64,000 nucleotides of DNA from Spirochaetota bacterium (lineage in GTDB: Bacteria; Spirochaetota; Brachyspiria; Brachyspirales; JACRPF01). The translations under genes and the position numbers were made by a program. The notes beneath the pieces are model-generated. The model saw nothing but the letters and a program-made list of their open reading frames with translations, made no database searches and had not been told where the DNA came from. The stretch spans positions 45,865 through 109,864 of the forward strand of contig JBBTBY010000063.1 in NCBI GenBank assembly GCA_038043445.1. Direction: 5' to 3'. Shown in pieces: positions 36,242 through 44,407 of this stretch. The first letter of the stretch is position 1. Each line of letters opens with the position of its first letter.

Positions 36242-37492
36242 ATGGGACTATCAGAACAGAGTCAACGGCGCACGGTTTCTGTCGGTGATTTCATCATCGG
36301 CGATATTGAACGGGATGCAGTCCTTGAGGTGCTCAATTCAAACCGCATTTCAGAACACGTGAAGACCTTTGAATTCGAGCGCAAATTCGCAAAATATATC
36401 GGTACAAAAACCGGTGTCGCAGTGAATTCGGGAACAAGTGCATTAGTGCTCGCGAGCCTGACACTTCAATATTCCGGACGATACCCAAAAGCGGTCCGCG
36501 GGAAGAAAGTGATAGTTCCTGCGCTTGGATACGTAGCAACATCCAATGCACAAGTCCTGACCGGGTTTGAGCCGATATTCGTCGATGTGGACCCGGTCGA
36601 CCTTGTCTGCACCCCAGGGCATATTGAAGCAGCGATACAGGAACACGGTGCTGACAACATCGCCGGTATTGTACCGGTTCACCTGATGGGATACCCGGCG
36701 GATATGGATGCGATAAATGAGATCGCCCGGCAGTGCTCACTTTTTGTCGTTGAGGATGCAGCACAGGCGCACGGTACGAAATATCACGGCCATGTTGTCG
36801 GGTCCCTTTCTGATATGTCCGTATACTCGTTCTATATAGCGCATAATATACAAGCCGGTGAGATGGGCGCGCTTATGACGAATGACGATGGGTTCGCGCG
36901 GCTCGCCCGACAATTAAAAGCGAACGGTCGCATGTGCGACTGTAATGTCTGTACTCGGCGGCAGGGGGTATGTCCGCATCGGGATCCCGATCCGAATTCC
37001 GATAATGATCCGCGATTCATGCATAGCTACATATCGTTCAATTTCAAGACCATGGACCTGCAGACGGCGCTTGCGCTCACACAGCTTGCCCGTGCGGATG
37101 AGATCTTCGATACGCGGCTTAAGAACGTAAGTTATCTGAACAACGGGCTGTCATTCCTTGAACCGGTGATACGTCTGCCGCGATTCAGTGCCGAGGTAAG
37201 TTACCTTGCCTATCCGCTTGTCGTAAAGGACACCAGCATCGTATCAAGGAAGACGGTGCGAGACCATCTGGAAAAGAACGGAATAGAAAGCCGCCCTCTT
37301 TTTGGGTCGGTACCGACACAGCAGCCAGCGTATGCGGCATATCGCGACCGATATAAGGGAAAAGTCCCCGATTCGGACTATATCGGCGAGAACGGTTTTT
37401 ATATCGGCTGCCATCAATACTTGAAACAGGATGATCTTGATCACGTTGTTGATGTATTTCGAAAGCTGTCGAACAATGGACGCTGGCAATGA
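36242..37492 (+). CDS. DegT-family PLP protein with His in place of the PLP-binding Lys (ColD/RfbH-type 3-dehydrase-like)
   Basis: The protein has 416 residues from ATG 36242; the longer frame from 36071 lies inside the previous gene. Family blocks: NSGTSALVLA, VIVPALGYVAT and VVEDAAQAHG. At the site of the Schiff-base lysine the sequence is SFYIAHNIQAGE, so H201 replaces Lys. In this family His marks 3-dehydratases (ColD, and E1/RfbH) which make 3-deoxysugars and keep PLP or PMP non-covalently. A four-cysteine insert (C232, C234, C237, C244) sits where E1/RfbH carry part of their [2Fe-2S] ligands, but the earlier cysteine of E1 is alanine here. A role in making a 3,6-dideoxy sugar is likely; the metal site is open. 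Confidence 0.83.
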   Translation: MGLSEQSQRRTVSVGDFIIGDIERDAVLEVLNSNRISEHVKTFEFERKFAKYIGTKTGVAVNSGTSALVLASLTLQYSGRYPKAVRGKKVIVPALGYVATSNAQVLTGFEPIFVDVDPVDLVCTPGHIEAAIQEHGADNIAGIVPVHLMGYPADMDAINEIARQCSLFVVEDAAQAHGTKYHGHVVGSLSDMSVYSFYIAHNIQAGEMGALMTNDDGFARLARQLKANGRMCDCNVCTRRQGVCPHRDPDPNSDNDPRFMHSYISFNFKTMDLQTALALTQLARADEIFDTRLKNVSYLNNGLSFLEPVIRLPRFSAEVSYLAYPLVVKDTSIVSRKTVRDHLEKNGIESRPLFGSVPTQQPAYAAYRDRYKGKVPDSDYIGENGFYIGCHQYLKQDDLDHVVDVFRKLSNNGRWQ

Positions 37493-38202
37493 CGGTGAAG
37501 AACCGAAAACAAAATAGAGTTGCGCTTGTCATACTTACAAGGAACGAGATCGACGGAATGACCGCGCTTGTCGAGCATATACCGTTCTCATCATTCACCG
37601 AAGTTTTCGCTGTTGACGGCGGTTCTACTGACGGGACGCTTGCGTTATTCCAGAAGCACAGAATAAAGGTCTATTCCCAGACATCGCGCGGGCGGGGCGA
37701 GGCGTTTCGCATCGCAGCAGAACGCACCAAGGCGGAGTACATCATCTTCTTCAGCCCCGACGGTAATGAGGACCCCGCCGACATTCTGAAATTCCTGCCG
37801 TATGCGGACGGAAGCTATGACATGGTCATTGCATCGCGCATGATGAAAGGCGCACACAACGAAGAGGACGATCAGCCGATAAAGATGCGCAAGTGGGCGA
37901 ACAATGCGTTCAATCTCATGGCGAACGCGCTCTTCAACAGGAGCGGAAGATTCATCACCGACAGCATCAACGGCTACCGCATGATACGCCGTGCCGTGTT
38001 CGATACGCTCAAGCCCGACGGGCGCGGGTATACGATAGAATATCAGATGACGATACGGGCTATGAAGGCGAGGCTACGCATCGCGGAATTCCCCACACAT
38101 GAGGGGCCGCGCATAGGCGGGGAAAGCTATGCGAAGAGCATACCGACCGGCATAGCGTTCCTGAAACTGCTTTTTTCCGAGATATTCACGAAAAAGCGCT
38201 GA
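37489..38202 (+). CDS. Family 2 glycosyltransferase
   Basis: The protein has 237 residues, with ATG overlapping the previous stop (ATGA). It has LTRNEIDGM, VDGGSTDGT and FSPDGNEDPADIL, and SINGYRMIRR in the acceptor half. The DxD position is SPDGNEDP. It resembles the soluble DPM1-like enzymes and has no anchor. It closes the + strand glycan block; 12 bp beyond its stop a convergent gene ends. Confidence 0.8.
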   Translation: MTVKNRKQNRVALVILTRNEIDGMTALVEHIPFSSFTEVFAVDGGSTDGTLALFQKHRIKVYSQTSRGRGEAFRIAAERTKAEYIIFFSPDGNEDPADILKFLPYADGSYDMVIASRMMKGAHNEEDDQPIKMRKWANNAFNLMANALFNRSGRFITDSINGYRMIRRAVFDTLKPDGRGYTIEYQMTIRAMKARLRIAEFPTHEGPRIGGESYAKSIPTGIAFLKLLFSEIFTKKR

Positions 38203-38214
38203 CCGCCGTTCCCG

Positions 38215-39084
38215 TTATTTTTTCAAAAGCGGATATCCCATCGTCTCTCGTTCTGCGATATAAATCCCTGCCACCTCTTTCATCATGTCGCGCACGCGGC
38301 CGATGTAGGTGGCGCGTTCGGTGACCGATATGGCATTGCGTGCATCGAGCATATTGAACGTGTGAGCGGCCTTACATATCATGTCATATGCCGGGAGCGG
38401 GAGCTTCGCCGCCAGGCAGCGCTTGCACTCGGCTTCGTATTCGTTGAAATGGCGGAAGTACATCGCCGTATCCGCTATCTCGAAGTTGTACTTCGAGAAT
38501 TCGCGTTCGCCCTGCATGTGTACATCGCCGTATTTGACGCCGTGTCCCCATTCCATGTCCTTGAAATGGTTCACGTTCTGCAGGTACATGCAGATGCGCT
38601 CAAGGCCGTAGGTTATCTCGCCCGAGACGGGTTTCAAGTCCATGCCGGCAAGGCCTTGAAAGTAGGTGAACTGTGTTATTTCCATCCCGTCGAGCCATAC
38701 TTCCCAGCCGAGCCCCCAAGCACCCAGCGTGGGCGATTCCCAGTCGTCATGGACGAAGCGCAGATCGTGCTCCTTGAAGTCGACGCCGAGCGCGGCAAGG
38801 CTTTCGATATAGAGCGCCTGTATATTATCCGGCGAGGGCTTCAAGAGCACCTGATACTGATAGTAGTGCTGCATGCGGTTGGGGTTCTCCCCGTAGCGGC
38901 CGTCGGTGGGCCTCCGCGAGGGCTCCACGTATGCCACATTGAAGGGCTCAGGGCCGAGCGCACGGAGGGCGGTAGCGGGGTTGTAGGTGCCCGCACCCAC
39001 TTCCATATCGAAGCCCTGCTGTATGATGCAGCCGTTCTTCGCCCAAAAATCGTTGAGCGTGTGTATGAGCGATGAAAAGGTCAT
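38215..39084 (-). CDS. glyQ: Glycyl-tRNA synthetase alpha subunit
   Basis: The protein has 289 residues, the usual size for the alpha chain. AAAGGAAG precedes ATG 39084 on the minus strand and excludes a start 13 codons upstream. [38 protein letters not shown] and [14 protein letters not shown] are invariant parts of the class II alpha subunit, which holds the catalytic site for glycyl-adenylate. The beta chain gene (glyS) is not adjacent: downstream is the convergent glycan block. An alpha2beta2 enzyme is expected, so glyS should lie elsewhere. Confidence 0.97.
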   Translation of the reverse strand: MTFSSLIHTLNDFWAKNGCIIQQGFDMEVGAGTYNPATALRALGPEPFNVAYVEPSRRPTDGRYGENPNRMQHYYQYQVLLKPSPDNIQALYIESLAALGVDFKEHDLRFVHDDWESPTLGAWGLGWEVWLDGMEITQFTYFQGLAGMDLKPVSGEITYGLERICMYLQNVNHFKDMEWGHGVKYGDVHMQGEREFSKYNFEIADTAMYFRHFNEYEAECKRCLAAKLPLPAYDMICKAAHTFNMLDARNAISVTERATYIGRVRDMMKEVAGIYIAERETMGYPLLKK

Positions 39085-39119
39085 GGTTCTTCCTTTCAGC
39101 TTCGCTGTGCATATGGAGA

Positions 39120-39148
39120 ACAATACAGTAAAATGCGGGCGGCGTCAA
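39120..39148 (-). promoter_or_regulatory. Promoter of glyQ
   Basis: On the minus strand TTGACG (39148-39143), 17-bp spacer and TATTGT (39125-39120). The expected start is near 39113, giving a leader of about 29 nt with the ribosome-binding site. Confidence 0.5.
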
Positions 39149-39178
39149 TCATGTCATATTGAAGTGTCGCCCCAGCAC

Positions 39179-39207
39179 TTGACAATGCACGGATATCTGC
39201 GTATAGT
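39179..39207 (+). promoter_or_regulatory. Strong sigma-70-type promoter, divergent from glyQ
   Basis: TTGACA at 39179-39184, 17-bp spacer and TATAGT at 39202-39207, close to perfect consensus. It points to the right, but the next large gene starts 314 bp further on and has its own promoter. It either makes a long 5' leader or a short separate transcript. Confidence 0.6.
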
Positions 39208-39211
39208 GCCT

Positions 39212-39340
39212 GTGTCAGAAAGGCATATTCATACTATACCTCTCTATTATGTGCCTAACGGTCAGGTGGGGAGCATACGGGTGCTACACGGGTTCCCGTA
39301 TTCGTGGAAGTTCAGCGAAGACTGTAGGCCCGATCATTGA
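39212..39340 (+). CDS. Possible 42-codon small ORF, leaderless
   Basis: A GTG at 39212 lies 4 bp after the -10 box of the 39179 promoter, and the frame stays open for 42 codons to TGA 39338-39340. The predicted peptide has no recognised motif and no ribosome-binding site. The promoter is convincing; the coding status is not, and a small RNA is equally possible. Confidence 0.2.
   Translation: MSERHIHTIPLYYVPNGQVGSIRVLHGFPYSWKFSEDCRPDH
39275..39301. repeat. Perfect 7-bp inverted repeat in the glyQ-hydrolase gap
   Basis: ATACGGG (39275-39281) and CCCGTAT (39295-39301) are separated by 13 bp. It lies downstream of the 39179 promoter. It could be an operator or an RNA hairpin; no T-run follows, so it is not a classical terminator. 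The rest of 39341-39449 shows nothing I can name. Confidence 0.35.
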
Positions 39341-39449
39341 GGCTCGAGCGGCGAATACAACACTGTTTGTACATCCTTCGGAAATTAATGCATTCCCGGG
39401 TGATATTAAGATAATGACCGGAAAGTGCATGAGAATGACCGTTCTTGTC

Positions 39450-39478
39450 TTGACGCCCTGATACCGCATGAGTATACT
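39450..39478 (+). promoter_or_regulatory. Promoter of the secreted glycoside hydrolase gene
   Basis: TTGACG at 39450-39455, 17-bp spacer and TATACT at 39473-39478. Transcription would start near 39485, leaving a leader of about 36 nt that contains AGGAAAA before ATG 39521. Confidence 0.6.
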
Positions 39479-39520
39479 TACCGCAGACATCGCAACGAAC
39501 GAACCTCAGCAGGAAAACGC

Positions 39521-42500
39521 ATGTTAAAATACGCCGTCATCTTCATCATCGCGATCGCTTCTCTCTTTGGACAGGATCTCATTCTGAACGGGGACTTTGA
39601 GGCTGTTGAGAACGGCATGCCGGCAGGATGGACCATCGCCCCGTACGGCAGCAAAAATACCGTGTCGACCGCCGCCGAAGAAGGCGATATACGCGGTAAG
39701 GCATCCGCTCACCTGAAGCATGAAAGTGAGGACGCCGCAGCAAGCGCAAAAGCCGTCGTACTCATTACCCGCGCGAAGATAGCGGGCATCGTCGCCGGTA
39801 CGGAATACCGCTTCCGTTTTTTTGCACGCGCGCGGGCGAAGGATCAGCCGCTTCGGGTGTACTATTATACCGACACATCCGTGTCGCCGCATTATTACAA
39901 GCTTAAGACGGTCACGGTGAGCGATGAGTGGGATGCGTATGAGTTCGTACTGAAACTGCCGCTTACGGCGGAATGGAAGGACCGGGACCTTTTCATGCGT
40001 TTTGATATCCTCTACGGCGAGGTATATCTTGATGACGTTGTGCTTGCGCCCAATACGGAAGCCCCGCCGGAGAAAAAAAAGGCCGTGGTATCGCTTAACC
40101 GCAGCAACCTTTTTCAGAACTCGAGCTTTGAGATCGGCTTCGATGAGTATGCCTTGACGCGTGGCCTTTATATGCGCGGGCGCGATCCGAACAATAATGA
40201 ACCGCGTCAGCCGCTCATCGATCCGAACGAGAAAATGCACGGGGAAGCGAGCCTCCGGCTTGATAATCCCGACGGCGACGCGATGCTCTTAAGCTCCCGC
40301 GATATACCGCTCGTGCCCGGCAAGGAATATACATTGTCCGGATGGTTCAAGACCGCCGGCGATATCAAGGTGGTTGCCTTCTCCCTGCTGAGCATCATTT
40401 CGAGCGGCGCACGAAAAGGATATTCCGTGTGGAATGAGGTCGGCAGCGACTGGAAGCGCATGTCGTTAACCTTTACCGCGGCGCCGAACCACGATTTCTA
40501 TACGCTGCAGATAGCCAATATACCCGAGGGTCACGGAAAGATGCCGCCGCCGACACGCAATCAGGCGGGGACGATGTGGATAGACGGCATACAGCTCACA
40601 GAAGGGAGATCATCGAAGTATCAGCCCGACGATTTTGAGATCGGCCTCACGCGTACGCTCAATCGCTACTATGCGTACACCCCGAACGAGCCCTATACAG
40701 TGACGTTCCGGGCGCGTAACAATACCGCAGGGAACGCCGAGGTCAAATTCAGATTCTCCATACTGGATAACTACTTCGACAGAACGGTCAGGACGGGAGA
40801 GACATCATCCATTACGCTCAAGGGGAATTCCGCCGGGGAGATATCCGCGGAGATCAACCCGAAGCGCTACGGGATGTTCGTCATGAACTATGAACTTGTC
40901 AATGCAAAAACGGGGGCTGTGCTCGATGCGTATTCATTCGATTACGCCGTCATCGAGAATCTCATGGCGATACCGGGGCCCAAGGGGTTCACCAGCGGCG
41001 GGCAGATGAATTTCCGGGCCAACTGGTTCGCCCAGAGCTGGGCCACACAGCCGACGCTCGAGTATCTCGGCGCGACCATAGATGAGACGTATGATTTCAT
41101 AGCGAATGTCGGCGACCGCTGGTATCGCTGCTGGGATTTCGGCTGGGGCCACAATGAGGTCGATGAAGGAAATTATGAATGGCAGGTCCTCGACAGGCAG
41201 ATAGAAGAGCTCACGAAGCGCGGCATAAAGCCGGTGGCCTCGCTCGACACGTTCATCGTCGATGAAAAAAACTCCCAGAAGATATATGCAAAAGTGCCGA
41301 AATGGGCGCAGGAACGATACGGCATTGCCGACACGAAAGGGTCGATGAAATGCCGCGTATGCGTTCCGCCGGTGGATATATGGGCGCGGTATTTCAGGGA
41401 ATGCGTGCTGCGCTACAAGGGAAAAGTGCGGGCGTATGAAATATTAAATGAACCGAATCTCTGGCTCTCCGCCGAACAGTACATCGGTTTCCTCAAGGCC
41501 GCGTATACGATCGTCCGCGAGATCGACCCCGATGCGCGTGTCATCGGTTTCTGCGCCACAGGGGACCTCGGCGGCAAGCTTTTAAAGTTCGTGAAAGCAT
41601 GCATGGACTTAGGCGCGAACGAATATTTCGATGCGATGTCATTCCACCCCTACGATTCGCCGCTTGATTCAAGCAGTTATCCGGCTGAAAAGGCGATAGC
41701 CGACATCAAACAGCTCCTTGCCGATGTCGGGGCTGAAAAGAAGGAGATATGGAATTCCGAGGTGTTTTATTTTGAACAGGACCTTCCGGAACAATTTTAT
41801 GGCTCTCTGGCCGTCAAGGGACATCAATTAGCAAGACGACTGCTCATCGATCAGTTCCACGGTGTGGCACGTACAGCCTGCGTTGATGGTGCATATAATC
41901 GTGCGCGCATCGCGCCGCTTGCGCTCGATAATCCGCGCAAGCCCATACCGAGCCAGTTCTTTGTGATAAACAATGCCTGGGCGCGTTTCTTCGAGGGCGG
42001 CAAACCGATAAAGCAGATAACCCTTACCGGGAAGAACAAACTTTATATCTATGAGCGAGCGGACGGGCCGATAGCCGCGTATTGGAATTACAGCTATTCC
42101 GCAAAAAGTTCGGCAGCGCTCGCGTTAAGGAATTCCAAAGACAGGATACTCTTGTTCGATCTCATGGGGAATCCGCTCGAGAACCCGGCAGAGAAGAACA
42201 ACGGCTACCTTCTCAATGACGCCGTTGATCCGGTATACATCAAGCCCAACAGGATAAGTAAAGATGAATTCCTGAAATTGATGGGAACCGCCGAGATGGA
42301 ATACCGTGTGCCGGTGGCGGTCACCGCGCGTATGGGTTACCGTGATGAAACGCCCGTCATCCGTGCCGAGGTGATGAACCATGGCGCGGATACCATGCCG
42401 ATGCGCTTAAGCTTCAGATCATCCATAAGCGAGATAGCCGGCGGCACTGTCGATGTAACGGCACGTCCGCGGGAAGCGACACCCGTTCTCTTCCCGCTGA

Positions 42501-43255
42501 AATTTGAAAAGCCGTGGACAACAGCCGAGCTTTCGTTCAAGGCCGAAGCGGGATCAAAACACTATGAACTTGCGCCGGTCACCATACGCTTTCGCCCATT
42601 GGCGGCAGCCAGCAGCGGAAAAACGCCCGTGATAGACGGCGTTGTCAATGCCGGTGAGTGGGACGGTCATGCCGGGATAACCCTTGATTCGCTCCCGGCC
42701 CTGAGGAACGCCGTGCCCGCTGTATGGGGCGGCAGGAACGACATGTCCGGCCGTGTATGGCTTGCCTGGGACAGCGTCTCGCTCTATCTCGGCTTCAAGG
42801 TGCTTGATGACAAGCGCGGTGAACGCAATAACCGACTGGGCGTATGGAACAGCGACTGCATCGAACTCTTTCTCGACACCGCCCCGGATGATCAGCCGAC
42901 CGCGAGCGGATTCAACGCGAACGCTTGTCAGATCGTGATCGGCATGCCGACCGTACAATTCCCGGAGATAGTCATGCTCAAGGCGAGCGGGATGCTTGAG
43001 GTGAACACGGCGAACATGCCCGTCAAGACATCTACACAGCCGGGCGGATATGATGTTGAGCTCGCGATACCGTGGAAGGAGCTCGGGGGATTGAAGCCGG
43101 AAGCCGGGACACAGATCGGTTTTGATGTCTGTCTCAGCGATGACGATGCGACGAGCAGGAAATTATCGCTTGTCTGGTCAGGCGATGCGGATTACTATAA
43201 GAACCGCCTCAATTTCGGCCGGGTGATGCTGTCTTCCCGGGAACGATCGCGGTAG
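39521..43255 (+). CDS. Large secreted multi-domain glycoside hydrolase (clan GH-A, GH39-like) with carbohydrate-binding domains
   Basis: The protein has 1244 residues. ATG 39521 gives a clean Sec signal peptide (MLKYAVIFIIAIASLFG, cut near residue 17) and has AGGAAAA upstream. Two CBM4/9-like jelly rolls follow (about 18-190, starting LILNGDFE; and 205-385, starting LFQNSSFEIG), then a beta-sandwich (about 400-505). The TIM barrel spans about 515-880. ILNEPNLW holds the acid/base candidate E644 and EIWNSEVFYF the nucleophile candidate E747. A C-terminal CBM9/DOMON-like domain (about 1055-1244) begins near PVIDGVVNAGEWDG. Substrate unknown; family GH39 includes xylosidases and iduronidases. 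An A8 run at 40073-40080 lies in a lysine stretch. Confidence 0.82.
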   Translation: MLKYAVIFIIAIASLFGQDLILNGDFEAVENGMPAGWTIAPYGSKNTVSTAAEEGDIRGKASAHLKHESEDAAASAKAVVLITRAKIAGIVAGTEYRFRFFARARAKDQPLRVYYYTDTSVSPHYYKLKTVTVSDEWDAYEFVLKLPLTAEWKDRDLFMRFDILYGEVYLDDVVLAPNTEAPPEKKKAVVSLNRSNLFQNSSFEIGFDEYALTRGLYMRGRDPNNNEPRQPLIDPNEKMHGEASLRLDNPDGDAMLLSSRDIPLVPGKEYTLSGWFKTAGDIKVVAFSLLSIISSGARKGYSVWNEVGSDWKRMSLTFTAAPNHDFYTLQIANIPEGHGKMPPPTRNQAGTMWIDGIQLTEGRSSKYQPDDFEIGLTRTLNRYYAYTPNEPYTVTFRARNNTAGNAEVKFRFSILDNYFDRTVRTGETSSITLKGNSAGEISAEINPKRYGMFVMNYELVNAKTGAVLDAYSFDYAVIENLMAIPGPKGFTSGGQMNFRANWFAQSWATQPTLEYLGATIDETYDFIANVGDRWYRCWDFGWGHNEVDEGNYEWQVLDRQIEELTKRGIKPVASLDTFIVDEKNSQKIYAKVPKWAQERYGIADTKGSMKCRVCVPPVDIWARYFRECVLRYKGKVRAYEILNEPNLWLSAEQYIGFLKAAYTIVREIDPDARVIGFCATGDLGGKLLKFVKACMDLGANEYFDAMSFHPYDSPLDSSSYPAEKAIADIKQLLADVGAEKKEIWNSEVFYFEQDLPEQFYGSLAVKGHQLARRLLIDQFHGVARTACVDGAYNRARIAPLALDNPRKPIPSQFFVINNAWARFFEGGKPIKQITLTGKNKLYIYERADGPIAAYWNYSYSAKSSAALALRNSKDRILLFDLMGNPLENPAEKNNGYLLNDAVDPVYIKPNRISKDEFLKLMGTAEMEYRVPVAVTARMGYRDETPVIRAEVMNHGADTMPMRLSFRSSISEIAGGTVDVTARPREATPVLFPLKFEKPWTTAELSFKAEAGSKHYELAPVTIRFRPLAAASSGKTPVIDGVVNAGEWDGHAGITLDSLPALRNAVPAVWGGRNDMSGRVWLAWDSVSLYLGFKVLDDKRGERNNRLGVWNSDCIELFLDTAPDDQPTASGFNANACQIVIGMPTVQFPEIVMLKASGMLEVNTANMPVKTSTQPGGYDVELAIPWKELGGLKPEAGTQIGFDVCLSDDDATSRKLSLVWSGDADYYKNRLNFGRVMLSSRERSR

Positions 43256-43327
43256 GGCTGAAAACACATCGATCTTATTCAACGGGGGAACATCGCTCAC
43301 AGGTCCCGTCGGCGCGGCTTCTACTGA

Positions 43328-44407
43328 CTACTGACGGAATATGCGGATCTTGGGATACGATCCGAGCACTTTGAGGAATGTCGTTTCCTGATCGAGCGCG
43401 GCAAGTGCCTCGGTGATATGCTTATCCTTCCGGTGCCCGTCGATATCGATGTAGAAGAGATATTCCCACGCCTTCTTCTTCGTCGGGCGGCTCTCTATCT
43501 TGTTCATATTGATGTTGCGGTCGCTGAATATCGCGAGCACCGTCTGCAGCGCGCCCGGCTTGTCCTTGATGGCGACGATGAGCGATGTCTTATCCTTCTT
43601 CGATGGCTCATTATCGTCCTTGCCGATGGTAAGGAAGCGCGTGAAATTCTCCGGATTATCCTCGATGTTCTCCGCGAGCACGTTGAGCTTGTACAGCTCC
43701 GCGTTCACCACGCCCGCTATGGCCGCGCTGAATTTATCCCAGCCGACGACCTTCGCCGCCTCCGAATTGCTCGATGATTCGATGAGCTCGGCATGCGGGA
43801 GATTGTTCATTATCCACATGCGGCATTGGCCGAAGGACTGCGGATGCGAGTATATCTTCTTTATCTCGGAGACGTCCGTGCATTGCGAGAGAAGACAGTG
43901 ATGTATGTTCATGAAATGCTCAGAGCATATCTTCAATGTCGAGGTGATGAACATATCGAGCGTGTAATTGACCGCGCCCTCGTTGGAATTCTCTATGGGC
44001 ACGACGCCGTAATCGTATTTATCGACCTCCACTTCCTTGAACACATCGCCGATGGTCTTAAGCGCCGCGAATTCCGTCGATGACCCGAACTGCTCTATCG
44101 CCGCCGTATGGGTGAAGCTTCCCTCCGGGCCGAAATACGCCACCGATATCGGCTCCTCTATCTCCCGTGAAGCGGACATGATCTCACGGTATATCATCCG
44201 GAGCACGCGCGAGGGGAAGGGCTTCCCCTTTGCAAGCGTCTCGATGCGCTCGAGTATCTCCGCCTCGCGCTTGGGGTCGTATATCACGCGGTTGAGCTCA
44301 CGCTTTATCTTGCCTATCGCAACCGCATGCGATGTCCGCTCATTGATGAGCTTCACTATCTCTTCGTCGATGCGGTTTATCGAAATGCGATGTTTATCGA
44401 TGTCCAT
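43328..44407 (-). CDS. pheA: Bifunctional chorismate mutase / prephenate dehydratase (P-protein)
   Basis: The protein has 359 residues from ATG 44407, with GGAGAA upstream; a longer frame overlaps the DNA methyltransferase gene. Residues 1-85 are an AroQ-type chorismate mutase (RIDEEIVKLINERTSHAVAIGKIK). Residues about 90-270 are prephenate dehydratase (YFGPEGSFTHTAA, ESSSNSEAAKVV and FTRFLTIG, which holds the catalytic TRF motif). Residues about 275-355 are an ACT domain (TSLIVAIKDKPGALQTVL, KIESRPTKK) for phenylalanine feedback control. It is the last gene of the minus-strand MFS-methyltransferase-pheA operon and starts 14 bp inside the upstream gene. Confidence 0.96.
   Translation of the reverse strand: MDIDKHRISINRIDEEIVKLINERTSHAVAIGKIKRELNRVIYDPKREAEILERIETLAKGKPFPSRVLRMIYREIMSASREIEEPISVAYFGPEGSFTHTAAIEQFGSSTEFAALKTIGDVFKEVEVDKYDYGVVPIENSNEGAVNYTLDMFITSTLKICSEHFMNIHHCLLSQCTDVSEIKKIYSHPQSFGQCRMWIMNNLPHAELIESSSNSEAAKVVGWDKFSAAIAGVVNAELYKLNVLAENIEDNPENFTRFLTIGKDDNEPSKKDKTSLIVAIKDKPGALQTVLAIFSDRNINMNKIESRPTKKKAWEYLFYIDIDGHRKDKHITEALAALDQETTFLKVLGSYPKIRIFRQ

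Noticed and set aside
38203..38214. Bidirectional terminator between the last GT2 gene and glyQ
   Set aside because: The 12-bp gap and flanking T-run (within the glyQ stop) do not form a convincing GC-rich hairpin.
39275..39301. tRNA-like fold around the inverted repeat
   Set aside because: There is no T-arm GTTCRA sequence in the right place and no cloverleaf can be drawn.
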